From contig MKUW01000021.1 of the NCBI GenBank assembly GCA_001899005.1, positions 124,001-188,000 on the forward strand: a stretch of DNA of 64,000 nt, given 5' to 3'. A model generated the notes under the pieces. The model saw only the letters and a program-made list of their open reading frames with translations, made no database searches and was not told the DNA's origin. The stretch comes from Chloroflexi bacterium 44-23 (lineage in GTDB: Bacteria > Chloroflexota > Anaerolineae > Anaerolineales > Anaerolineaceae). Position numbers and translations under genes: made by a program. Shown in pieces: positions 1 through 10,000 of the stretch (position 1 is its first letter; each line of letters starts with the position of its first letter).

Positions 1-653
1 ACGGCATGATGGGTAACAGTGGCTATGGCATGATGGGCAACAGCGGCTACGACATGATGGGCAACAGCGGCTACGGCATGATGGGTAACAGTGGCTATGG
101 CATGATGGGTGGAAACTGGTCAGAAAATAACCCGGATGTTGAACCTGTTACAATGAAACAGGCAGAGCAAGCTGTAGAAAAATACTTATCAACTTACTTT
201 GACTCAGATTTAGAGATCGCGGAAATCATGATCTTTAATAACAATGGATATGCAATTGTTGTTGAGAAAAGCACAGGGATCGGTGCAATGGAGTTGTTGA
301 TCGACCCTACCAATCTAGATGTCTTTCCGGAGTTTGGGCCAAATATGATGTGGAATTTAAAATATGGCTCAATGGGAACACGCGGCATGATGGGAAATTC
401 GTTTAATAGAACGTATGATAATGAAATAAATATGTCCATATCCAAAGAAGAGGCTAGTGACATTGCCCAAAGTTATTTAAATGATCAATTTCCTGGATAC
501 CAGGTCTCAGAAGATATTACAACTTTCTATGGTTATTATACGATTGATATCCTGAAAGATGGATCACCAACAGGAATGCTCAGCATTAATGGTATTAATG
601 GTCAAGTTTTCTTACACACCTGGCATGGCACATTTATAGAAATGTCCGAGTAA
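1..653 (+). CDS. Met-rich repeat, PepSY-like protein (5' end outside window)
   Basis: The reading frame is open from the window edge, so the N-terminus and signal peptide are missing. The visible part begins with tandem GMMGNSGY octapeptides. Two domains of about 65 residues follow, each opening with a phrase typical of PepSY-like folds ('MKQAEQAVEKYL' and 'SKEEASDIAQSYLND'). The Met-Met pairs suggest soft-metal (Cu+) binding, but that is inference. It lies just upstream of a two-component system and a copper-rich region and ends in a strong hairpin terminator. Catalytic function is unknown; an extracytoplasmic metal-binding or regulatory role is most plausible. Confidence 0.7.
   Translation, partial: GMMGNSGYGMMGNSGYDMMGNSGYGMMGNSGYGMMGGNWSENNPDVEPVTMKQAEQAVEKYLSTYFDSDLEIAEIMIFNNNGYAIVVEKSTGIGAMELLIDPTNLDVFPEFGPNMMWNLKYGSMGTRGMMGNSFNRTYDNEINMSISKEEASDIAQSYLNDQFPGYQVSEDITTFYGYYTIDILKDGSPTGMLSINGINGQVFLHTWHGTFIEMSE
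3..113 (+). repeat. 24-bp tandem coding repeat (GMMGNSGY)n
   Basis: Four complete 24-bp units (3-26, 27-50, 51-74, 75-98) and a partial fifth encode GMMGNSGY, with one G-to-D change in unit 3. Synonymous differences (ggt/ggc, agt/agc, tat/tac) separate the units, so the array is not brand-new. It continues past the left edge, so its true copy number is unknown. Confidence 0.9.
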
Positions 654-677
654 TCGCATTTGTTCTCCAGGTTGTAT

Positions 678-712
678 AGGGATCGGTTTTTTCGCCGATC
701 CCTTATTTTATA
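678..712 (+). terminator. Rho-independent terminator
   Basis: A 9-bp perfect stem (agggatcgg / ccgatccct) encloses an 8-nt loop and is followed by a T-rich tail. It sits 25 bp after the PepSY-like gene and ahead of the response-regulator gene. Confidence 0.85.
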
Positions 713-758
713 AACTATAGGTAAAGATATTAACCATTAGGAATAGGAGGATAGAAAT

Positions 759-1442
759 TTGACAAATGCAAAGATACTTTTAATTGACGATGAACCTTCC
801 GTTCATAATGTAGTCACTGCCTATTTAAAAGCAGAGGGTTATGCGTTTAAATCAGCGATGGATGGCAATGAGGGTCTGAAACTCGCCAATTCATTTAAAC
901 CGGATTTGATTTTGCTTGATGTGATGCTGCCTGGTATGGATGGTATTCAATTATTATCCACCCTTCGCCGTGATTCCTCTGTTTATGTCATCATGCTGTC
1001 GGCCCGTTCTGAAGAAACCGATAAAATTGTTGGTCTTTCGATTGGTGCAGACGACTACCTTACAAAACCATTCAGCCCGCGTGAACTGATGGCAAGGATA
1101 AAAGCAGGGTTAAGACGAATCCAAAACATCACTTCAAACTCGGAGGCAGCCTCCCCACTAATATTTCCCCATATTCGTATTGAGCCGGCAGAACGCAGAG
1201 TTTGGGTAGAAGATGAACTGATTGATCTTACAACCATAGAGTTTGAGATCTTGTTAATATTGGCACAACATCAAAGAAATGTTTTATCCAGAGAGCAATT
1301 GCTTGAAAAGGCCTGGGGATTTGATTATTACGGTGACACTCGGGTTGTGGATGTCCACATCGGTCATATAAGACAAAAATTGGGTGACGATCGTTTCATT
1401 GAAACCATCCGAGGTGTAGGTTATCGATTTGAAGATAAATAG
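759..1442 (+). CDS. OmpR/PhoB-family response regulator
   Basis: A cytoplasmic DNA-binding regulator of 227 aa. The receiver domain (about 1-120) shows the acidic pair 'LLIDDEPS', the phospho-acceptor Asp in 'DLILLDVMLPGMDG' and the Lys in 'LTKPFSPREL'. A winged-helix Trans_reg_C domain (about 130-225) ends 'IETIRGVGYRFE'. The start is TTG, chosen because AGGAGG lies 8 bp upstream. The kinase gene follows 8 bp later, so the two form a two-component operon. It is the only OmpR-type regulator in the window and so the natural candidate for the tandem 11-bp repeats at four promoters (inference). Metal or envelope stress is a guess for the signal. Confidence 0.95.
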   Translation: MTNAKILLIDDEPSVHNVVTAYLKAEGYAFKSAMDGNEGLKLANSFKPDLILLDVMLPGMDGIQLLSTLRRDSSVYVIMLSARSEETDKIVGLSIGADDYLTKPFSPRELMARIKAGLRRIQNITSNSEAASPLIFPHIRIEPAERRVWVEDELIDLTTIEFEILLILAQHQRNVLSREQLLEKAWGFDYYGDTRVVDVHIGHIRQKLGDDRFIETIRGVGYRFEDK

Positions 1443-1450
1443 GTGATGAA

Positions 1451-2602
1451 ATGTTAAAATTTATTCGCAGTCGACTTTCATGGAAAGTTTTCCTCTCTTA
1501 TCTTGCTGTCATTTTCGTAGGTGCAATTGTGCTTGCAACTGCCACAAATTTATCTGTTCCAACAACCTTTGATCGACATATGGCTTGGATGAGTGCTGCA
1601 ATGTCTTCAAATGCTAGCGAAGGAAATGTACGTGCTATGGAACAAGAATTGTTTTCAAGTTACCGGGCTGCGGTTTTTGAAGCGCTTTCCTTGGCAACCA
1701 TTGCTGCGTCGATAGCAGGGTTGGTTGCCAGTTACTTTATCAGTCGCCAGGTGGTAAGCCCTATTCAACGCATGATGACAATTAGTCTCCAAGTTAGTGA
1801 AGGTCAATATGAACAAAGGTTAAATGTTTCAGGAAGGCTGGAAGATGACCAGTTAGATGAGCTGGATCGATTGGCTTTAGCCTTTAATCAAATGACCGAC
1901 AAGTTAGAAAAAACCGAACTCATGCGCGGTCAGTTAATTGGAGATGTAACGCACGAGTTACGTACCCCCCTAACGGCTATAAAAGGATACATGGAGGGCA
2001 TGCGAGATGGGGTTATTCCAACCACGCCAGATACATTTCAACAAATTTACTTGGAAGCTGAACGTTTACAAGGATTGGTGAATGACCTCCAGGAACTGAG
2101 CCGCGTAGAAGCGGGGGCATATCAGTTAAACTTTGAATTAATTTCTCCCCTCACCTTAGTAAATTCAGTTATTCCCCAATTCCAACAGCAGTTTACCAAT
2201 AAGGGAGTACACCTGGAAATAAATGTAGAGGAAAACCTGCCCGACATCTCCGTGGATAAAGACCGCATCCAGCAAGTCCTTACCAATCTCTTAGGAAATG
2301 CATTACAGTATACTCCCGCTGGGGGCACCGTAATCATAACGGCCTTGTTAGATAAAGATCAGATCGTTTTCAGCATCGCAGATACAGGGATTGGAATTTC
2401 AGCGGAACACCTTCCTTTTGTATTTAATCGTTTTTATCGAACCGATAAATCTCGTGCTCGTGCGAGCGGTGGTACAGGGATCGGATTAACGATAGCACAA
2501 GCTTTAGTAAAGGCACATCAGGGGCGTATATGGGTCAAAAGCCCTGGTGATGAAAAAGGAAGCACGTTCTTTTTTTCACTGCCAATTGAAGTAAAGCGCT
2601 GA
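1451..2602 (+). CDS. Membrane sensor histidine kinase
   Basis: A 383-aa kinase. TM1 is around residues 10-32 and TM2 around 78-98, bracketing a short periplasmic loop of about 45 residues. A HAMP domain follows ('ISRQVVSPIQRMM'). The HisKA box is 'GDVTHELRTPLTAIKGY', with its phospho-acceptor His. The HATPase N box is 'NLLGNALQYTP', with G boxes 'DTGIGI' and 'GGTGIGL'. The small loop resembles kinases that sense envelope signals or metals. It starts 8 bp after the regulator and is its cognate kinase. No terminator follows; a repeat-containing promoter for the next gene lies 18 bp past its stop. Confidence 0.95.
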   Translation: MLKFIRSRLSWKVFLSYLAVIFVGAIVLATATNLSVPTTFDRHMAWMSAAMSSNASEGNVRAMEQELFSSYRAAVFEALSLATIAASIAGLVASYFISRQVVSPIQRMMTISLQVSEGQYEQRLNVSGRLEDDQLDELDRLALAFNQMTDKLEKTELMRGQLIGDVTHELRTPLTAIKGYMEGMRDGVIPTTPDTFQQIYLEAERLQGLVNDLQELSRVEAGAYQLNFELISPLTLVNSVIPQFQQQFTNKGVHLEINVEENLPDISVDKDRIQQVLTNLLGNALQYTPAGGTVIITALLDKDQIVFSIADTGIGISAEHLPFVFNRFYRTDKSRARASGGTGIGLTIAQALVKAHQGRIWVKSPGDEKGSTFFFSLPIEVKR

Positions 2603-2619
2603 AATTATTATTTCCCTTC

Positions 2620-2673
2620 TTTATCGTATCTTTACAAACTCTTTAATCCGACTTCATACCCATTTGTTATGAT
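2620..2673 (+). promoter_or_regulatory. Promoter with four tandem 11-bp repeats (regulon site A)
   Basis: Four head-to-tail 11-mers begin TTTAT, TTTAC, TTTAA and TTCAT at 2620, 2631, 2642 and 2653. A 4-bp gap and a TATGAT -10 (2668-2673) follow. The same layout recurs at 14958-15011 (minus), 39800-39853 and 43018-43071. The 11-bp direct repeats replacing a -35 box are typical of OmpR/PhoP-family activator sites. Confidence 0.8.
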
Positions 2674-2719
2674 TTAAACAACAAGAAAATAAACTTAATA
2701 CGAAAGGATGTATTTTATT

Positions 2720-2965
2720 ATGATGTACGGATATGGCAATGGCTGGATTGGAATGATTGTAGGGTTGATCGTAACACTACTAATTATCGGTGGCTTAATC
2801 GTTTTTGCAATATGGGCGGTTCGTCGAATGAGTGGACGCTCGGAAACGACACATCAAGCTAGAAGACCCAGTGAATCGGCTCGTGAAATAGCGCAAGCAC
2901 GGTACGCCAAAGGTGAGATCACGCGGGAAGAATATCAAATGATTTTATCAGACCTGGATAAATAA
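2720..2965 (+). CDS. SHOCT-domain membrane mini-protein
   Basis: A small protein with one TM helix (about residues 8-30, 'IGMIVGLIVTLLIIGGLIV') and a C-terminal SHOCT motif 'AQARYAKGEITREEYQMILSDL'. The track start at 2708 abuts the Shine-Dalgarno sequence (gaaagg), so ATG 2720 or 2723 is the likelier start. SHOCT motifs are short oligomerisation elements and no enzyme activity is implied. A second SHOCT gene follows 12 bp later. Expression is probably driven by the 11-bp-repeat promoter just upstream, which links it to a SHOCT pseudogene at 43112, BON and DUF302 genes. Confidence 0.85.
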   Translation: MMYGYGNGWIGMIVGLIVTLLIIGGLIVFAIWAVRRMSGRSETTHQARRPSESAREIAQARYAKGEITREEYQMILSDLDK

Positions 2966-2977
2966 GGCAGGTAAATT

Positions 2978-3205
2978 ATGACTGGGATTGGCATGATGAG
3001 CGGGATGATCCTATTTTGGATCATTACAATTGTTTTGGCAGTATTTCTTGTGCATAGTTTATTTCAACAACGTAATCGGTCAATAGACAAACGTTCATCT
3101 GACACAAAACCGACTGCACAGCAAATCCTTGAGGAACGTTATGCCAGAGGTGAAATAAACCAGGAACAATTTCGCTTAATGCAGGAAGATATTAAACAAA
3201 GTTAA
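2978..3205 (+). CDS. SHOCT-domain membrane mini-protein (second copy)
   Basis: A 75-aa paralog of the preceding gene: one TM helix (about 8-28, 'MILFWIITIVLAVFLVHSLF') and a C-terminal SHOCT motif 'EERYARGEINQEQFRLMQEDI'. It is co-transcribed with the first copy (12-bp gap) and closed by a perfect hairpin terminator. The pair may hetero-oligomerise (inference). Function is unknown; Gly/Met-rich N-termini and proximity to metal genes fit an envelope stress role. Confidence 0.85.
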   Translation: MTGIGMMSGMILFWIITIVLAVFLVHSLFQQRNRSIDKRSSDTKPTAQQILEERYARGEINQEQFRLMQEDIKQS

Positions 3206-3214
3206 CATTAACGA

Positions 3215-3256
3215 ATGAAGGTGTCATTGGTTTTGCCGAGACACCTTCATTTTTCA
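3215..3256 (+). terminator. Rho-independent terminator
   Basis: An 11-bp perfect stem (atgaaggtgtc / gacaccttcat) is followed directly by TTTTT. It ends the two-gene SHOCT operon. Confidence 0.9.
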
Positions 3257-3409
3257 TTTAAATAGCTCATTACTTCCAAATTCCACAATTTACTAATCTT
3301 TTACAATCCATCTGTGAGCAATTTTACATATCAAATAACAAGCAATTTTGCTTATATCTTTTAATTACCATTGGGGCTTAGAATGAGTAAAAGTATAGGA
3401 ACTTGAACG

Positions 3410-4006
3410 ATGAAGATAAACTCAAGTAACCACCAGCGTTTTCACCTTTTACCTATTGTTATATTTGCAGGATTAATTATAGGCATCGTATTTAGTTGGA
3501 GTAGATTAACTAAACAAGATTCCTCACAATCATTACCTATCCCAACGGAAATCACATTATACGAGACGCTTCCTACAAGTACACAGACAGCAACGATCGA
3601 TCAAAGCATAACTGCCAGTCTTGATGAGCAAAGTTATTCCGTTCCCAGCATCGGAAAAGCAGTGTTTATCAATCTGTGGGCAAGTTGGTGCCCACCTTGT
3701 CGATTGGAAATGCCTGATATTCAAGCGGCGTATGAAAAATATCAAACCCAGGATCTGGTTGTATTAGGTATAAATATTACCAATCAGGATCATTTGGCCG
3801 ATGCCAAGGCATTTGTTGAAGAATTTAAACTTACTATCCCCATACTTTTGGATGAGAGCGGAGAAGTTAGCGCGGGTTTATTCCGTCTGCTTGCCTTGCC
3901 TACCAGCTTTTTCATTGATAGTGAGAGCATTCTCCAACGGGTTCAAATTGGAGCAATTCCAACAAAAAACCTGGAAATGTATATTTCCGAAATCCTTCCG
4001 GAGTAA
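3410..4006 (+). CDS. TlpA/ResA-like thiol-disulfide oxidoreductase
   Basis: A 198-aa membrane-anchored thioredoxin. One N-terminal TM helix (about 14-32) is followed by a linker and a TlpA-type fold with the active site 'WASWCPPCRLEMP'. The cis-Pro region is 'LLALPTSFFID'. It acts outside the membrane, typically reducing apo-cytochrome c or copper-protein cysteines. The protein at 17130 is a close paralog (both share 'VLGINITNQD / VLAVNVTNQD'). Its stop lies 2 bp from the convergent NRPS stop, with no terminator between them. Confidence 0.93.
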   Translation: MKINSSNHQRFHLLPIVIFAGLIIGIVFSWSRLTKQDSSQSLPIPTEITLYETLPTSTQTATIDQSITASLDEQSYSVPSIGKAVFINLWASWCPPCRLEMPDIQAAYEKYQTQDLVVLGINITNQDHLADAKAFVEEFKLTIPILLDESGEVSAGLFRLLALPTSFFIDSESILQRVQIGAIPTKNLEMYISEILPE

Positions 4007-4008
4007 GA

Positions 4009-7000
4009 TCAGGTCTCAGTTAGATCGTTAATTCTTTGACTCTGAACGGCATTTTGGTCAAGGCATTCGCTTAATTCTTGCGCCAGGGTCTTTACAGTTG
4101 GTTTTACAAGAAAGGCCACGTGATTGGCTTGAATCGGATGGACAGTCATTTGACCCTCGACAAGCTGCTGCCAGCCCAAAGCCGAAACTTGTTTCTCATT
4201 TCCATCCGAATCAAAATCTACAGCGCGAAACAATGTGATATTACCACGATATGGCTGGGCAGTGTATTGTTGGACAATTTGCTGGTGTTTGCGGATCAGT
4301 TTTAGAATTCGCCGGACACCGGGCATTTTTATGAGCAGCAAGCTCTCTTCCTGTGACACGGTTTGCGCTATTTCTGCTTCCTGAAGCAACCGCGTTCGCC
4401 ATGTATCCAATACTGCCCAACCAAGCAGATCTTTTAATTTTGGCTTCCGCTGTCCTGATCCATTCTTACGATTGCCATAGCTTGATAACAAAAATAGTCC
4501 GCTGCGCATGTAGTTTAAAATGGGATCAATTGCAAACCATTTTTTTTGAATCTGGTTGGGTATAGATAAGCCCCATTCTTTCACCTGTTTGAGTTTTTCG
4601 ATAATGGATGTCTCTGAATGATGATCATTGGCGAGATGGGGCGCATTTGTGTCTAGCATAATCAAATTGTTAACCAACTGACCCTGTTTGGTTAATTGTT
4701 GGGCCATCTCGTACGCCACCACGCCGCCAACCGACCACCCCAAGAGGTTATAAGGGCCTTCCGGCTGAATGGTTTTGAGTACTTCTACATAGTGGGCAGC
4801 CATTGTTTCGATACTTTTTGATTCATGTTGTGAATCAAAAAGCTGTGGATCCTGAATTCCGTATACAGGCTGTTCCTTTCCCATATAAGCTGCAAGGGTA
4901 TAGTATGGAAAAACAACCCCTCCCGCCGGGTGAATACAAAACAGCGGTGGTTTACTTCCTTTGGGTTGAATCGGCACGAGTGAGGTAGGAAGCTTAGTCC
5001 GCTCTACCCTTTCCGAATGGTTTATTTCGATACCCAGGAATTCGGAGACACCTTTTGGATGGTGCTGGATGAGATAGTTTGATAAAGCAAAAACCGTGGG
5101 TGCTTCAAATATTGCAGTAAGAGAGACCGACTCATTTAGCGCATCTTGAAGCTGGGAAACACAGATCGCCCCACTTAAAGAATCGCCGCCAAGCTCAAAA
5201 AAATTATCGTATCGTTTCACTTCTTTTATGTTTAACAATTCACCCCACAGTTGGGAAAGGTAGCGTTCAAGTGATTTATTGCTTATATCAAAGCCTGTAT
5301 TTTGGTGAGTTGTATCTTTTTCTGCCATGCCACCCGTTTGATTTTTTGATTTAACTTCATTTGGTGATACTCCATCCTTTAAATGCAGGTGAAAATCAGG
5401 CTCATTCAACGAGAGAAGATTAAAAAGTGGTTGGTTTGATCCGGTTACTATAAGTTCCAGTATCTGAATCAACTCATCGATTAATTGCTGGACAAAGTTC
5501 GCTTTAAACTTATCCAGATCGTAGAGAATTCGCAGATTGATCTTTTCACCTGGCGTAATGGCAACGGTTAAAGGATAGGTCGTTTTTTCAACGGATCGAA
5601 TATCTCGAATCGCTAACCCATCAAAAGATTCCAGCATTTCATGAAAAGCAGGATAGTTTTCAAAAACCAGAATACTCTCGAAGAGAAATGTGTTGTGAGG
5701 AATGCCTACCCAACCAGGAATTTTCAAGAGGGGCGTATAACCGTACTGTTGGATATTCAGTGCTGTTTTTTGAATCTGTTGCAGCCATTCAATTAATAAA
5801 ATATTAGGGGAAACCGTTATTTTTAAGGGAAGGGTGTTAATGAACAATCCCACCATTGATTCAACACCTTTGAGTTCGTATGGGCGTCCTCCAATGGTAA
5901 TACCGAATAAAATTTCATCCCGTTGAAAGGCACGACTCAAGAGAATTGCCCAAGCACCTTGCATAATGGTGCCCAGGGTAAGCTGTTGTTTCCGTGCAAA
6001 TGTCTTTAATTTTGAAGTGGTATGGACAGAGAGGTTTTTCTTCAGTTCAGCTGTGCTTAATTTGCCCACCCCGGGGGAAGAAGTTTCGCGAACGGGCGAC
6101 AGTGGCGTTTTTGAAATTCCGGATAAAGCATTCTGCCAAAAAGCTTCTGCCTTGGAAAGGTCTTGCGATTGAAGCCAAGAAATATAATCCCGATAAGGCT
6201 TAACAGGGGGTAAAGAGATTTCCTTGTGTTGGGTAAGGCCTTCATAAGCAGTAAACAATTCTTTAAAAAGAGTCGGCAAAGACCATCCGTCTAATAGGGC
6301 GTGGTGATGTGTAAACAGGATGCGGTAGACTCCATCGGATACTCTAAGAACGAATAATCGAAACAAAGGGGGAGAAGACAGGTCAAAACCGCGTTTTCGT
6401 TCGACTTGTATTCGTTTATCAAACCGTTCAGTTTGTTTTAATGGCGGGAAGTTTTCCCAATCTTGCAATTCTATTTCAAGGGGAAGGTGTTTATGCACCA
6501 CTTGAACGAGATCCTTTGCTCCTTGCCAAATAAAGGAAGTTCGTAGGATGGCATGGCGATTGAGCATAAATTGCCATGCTTTTTGGAAAGCAGGCATATC
6601 CAGCGTACCGAGAAATGTAAAAATGATCTGTTGAACATAGACATCCGATTCGGGCGTAAATAAAGTTGGCAAGACCATACTTCGCTGCATGGATGAAAGC
6701 GGATAGATTGCTTCCAGATTTCTTTTGTGAGGAGAAGTTTGGACGAGGCTGGCGGCATCTACCAGGGCATCTAAATCAGACTGCGTTCGTTTAATATCCG
6801 GGAAATCCGAAGGTGTATACCCCCATATTTTTGGATTCTGAGCATAAGTGATCAAAGAGCGTAATTCGTTAAGAAAGAAGGTTGCAAAGCGTTCCATGGT
6901 AATTTTTTTGTGCAGCCGGTCACTATAAGTCCAATTTACTTGAAGTTTCCCCTGATAGATCGAGGCATCTATCTCGATCAGATGGGGCCGGTGGTTAGCA

Positions 7001-10000
7001 GCACTGCGCTGGAATTCGGCTGCTTCTGGTGCGAATCCCAGAAGATTACTTTCCGAATCTTTCTCAGGGAGCTGGCCTAAATAATTAAAACGAATACCCG
7101 GCGTAGCCTGCTTAAGTTGGTCAAGTTTTTTTGCAAATGGGCTGAGATAACGAAAAACACCATAGCCCACACCATGACGAGGAACAAGACGTAATTGTTC
7201 TTTAATTAGTTTGATTGCCTCTCCCTGATCCGGGTTCCTCGAAAGTGATAAATAAATTGGGTAAAGCGTTGTAAACCAACCCACACTTCGGGTTAGATGA
7301 ATGCCTTTAACAATATTTTCCCGCCCGTGGGCTTCCAAATCAATAGCCAGCGTGTCCTCTCCCGTCCAATTTTTAAAAGCACGTGCCATCGCTGTAAGTA
7401 AAAAATCTAAAATCTCCGCCCCAAAAGCGGCAGGGGCTTCCCTTAACAGGATCCGGGTCTCTTCTTCTGAGAGAGACCGGGTCACCTGCCGGGCTGTAGA
7501 TTCTTTATTAAGATCCGATAAGGACTGGTCTGTAAAATCAAAATCTATTGGCAGTGACGGTGTGTCCATTACCAGTGTTTTTTCCCAGAAATTTGTTTCC
7601 TTTAAAAATTGTGGTGAATTAGCATACGTTTTTAATTGCTGTGCCCAGGCTTTATAAGAGGCAGTGGTGGGGGAAACAGTAACCGGATTACCCTTTTCAG
7701 ATTGCAGGTATGCCTTTTGAAGATCAGGCAGCAAAATATGCCAGGAAACTGCGTCTATGGCAAGATGATGAACGACGATTAGAAGGCGGCCTGGACGGTC
7801 TTTTCCTACATTAAAATACACCAAACGAATCAGAGGCCCTGTAGCTATATTAAGACTTTGCTGCTGCGTTTCGATTTGTTTTTTAAGCGCATCATCTTGT
7901 TGTAAAGGGGGAAAATTTGAAAAATCAAACAAATCACAGGGCACTTCTACTTTATCGAGAATTTCTGGTCGCCAACCGGAATTCGCCGGATAGTAACGCA
8001 TCCGAAACACATCATGCTGATTGATAACGACTGCGGCTGCCGCACTTAAGTGATGGATCTGGAGCGGTTTCTCCGCCACAAACAGAATTGATTGGTTCCA
8101 ATGATGTGGATTCGCAAAATTTTGTTCAAAGAACCAGTGTTGAATCGGCGTGAAATAAATCGGCCCTGAATCATCATTTAGCTCCGGTGGATTGTGTGCT
8201 GGCGTCACTTGTTCGGCTAAGGCTGCTAATTGTTTGATCGTTGGCGCTTGAAAAATGTGCTGCGGATTGATTTTTAATCCGGCTTCTTCGGCATGGATAA
8301 CCACTAAAATGCTCATGATCGAATCGCCCCCCAGTTCAAAAAAATTATCCTCGACACTTACCTTGTCGATTCCCAAAACTTTTTGCCAAATTAAAACGAA
8401 AATTTGCTCCTTTTCATTATTTGGAACATCTAATGACTCACTTTGCTTGGACAATACGTAATCCATTTTAAGAAGTACCTGGCGATCAATCTTCGCAGAA
8501 GGAGTAAGTGGAAATGATTCTAACGGTACAAAAGCGGTAGGCACCATGCTGCGCGGTAATTGCTGGCTCATAAATTGAGAAAGTTTTGTGGGTGAAATAA
8601 ATTTGCCTTTTTTGGGAACAATATAAGCCACCAGTTGTTTTACATGGGATTGAGGATGATTTAACAACAAAACCACAGCTTGTTTAACGTCCTTGTGTTG
8701 GGATAAAACCATCTCAATTTCACCCAATTCAATCCGCATGCCATGAAATTTCACCTGAGAATCGGCTCTGCCCATAAACAATAAGTTGCCATCCGGGAGG
8801 TATCGGGCTACATCGCCGGTTCGGTATAAAGTCTCTCCTTTTATAAAAGGAGACGAAATAAAACGTTCAACGGTTAAATCAGGTTGGTGGATATACCCAC
8901 TCGATATACCGACTCCCCCAATCAGTATTTCTCCCGGCATTCCCTGCGGTACCACTTGCAAGGTTTCGTTTAATAAATATATTTTTGTATTGGCAACGGG
9001 TTTCCCAATGGGTGTATTACCATTGTGAGGGGCAGCAGGATCCACCTGATATAGTGTGCTGCAAATGGTCGTCTCGGTCGGCCCATACCCATTCAGCAAA
9101 CACAAACCAGGGATCTGGTTGCAAATAGTCCTTAGCAGGCGGTCAGGGATTGGCTCTACCCCCACCAACAGCCGACGGAGCGAGGACGCATTAGGATGGT
9201 TTATTGCCCATTTCGAAAAATCTTCCATTAAAAAAGGGGGTAAATAGGCACTGTGAATTTGATTCTCGACCATCCAGGTAAAAAGCTTGGAAGCAATTAA
9301 GCGGATTTTTTCAGGGATAACAAAAAGGACCCCGCCCGCCAACAAAGGGGAAAATATTTCGTAAACGGAAACATCAAAACTAGGACTGGTCCACCAACTA
9401 CATTGCTCTCCTGGCTGAATCGATTGTCGCCGCTGAAAATCCGCCAATAGATTAACAACACCTCGATGAGCCAACATTACCCCTTTTGGACGACCACTGG
9501 AGCCTGAAGTATAAATTACATACGCCAATTGATCGGGGGCATGGTTAAGCATAAGGTTGGGTCGCTTTTTAATATTTTGCTTATTAAGCGCTGAATCCAG
9601 ACAAATCACAGAGTCTTGGAAGTCTGGCATTATTGCGTGTTGTTCCTGTGTTGTAATAATAAAAATAGGCTTTGCTTCCGCGATGATGAAGTCCAGCCGT
9701 TGGTTCGGAAAGCCCGGGTCCAGAGGCAAATATGCGCCTCCAGCTTTTAAGACCCCCAAGATGGCTACAACCATCGAAACAGAAGATTCTAAGTAGATCC
9801 CCACGATACCATTCTTATCAACGCCCTTTTCTCGGAGCAAATAGGCCAACTGATTGGCTTTTTGGTTAAGTTCTTTGTACGTTAATTGGTCTTCACCATG
9901 TACCACAGCGAGCGCATGGGGTGATCTTTGCACTTGTTTTTCAAAAAGTTCATGCAGGCATACTGAGTCAGGATAGGCGGATTCTGTATCATTCCACTGA

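Noticed and set aside
3-113. Possible CRISPR array
   Set aside because: The repeats are contiguous and in frame with no spacers; this is a coding repeat.
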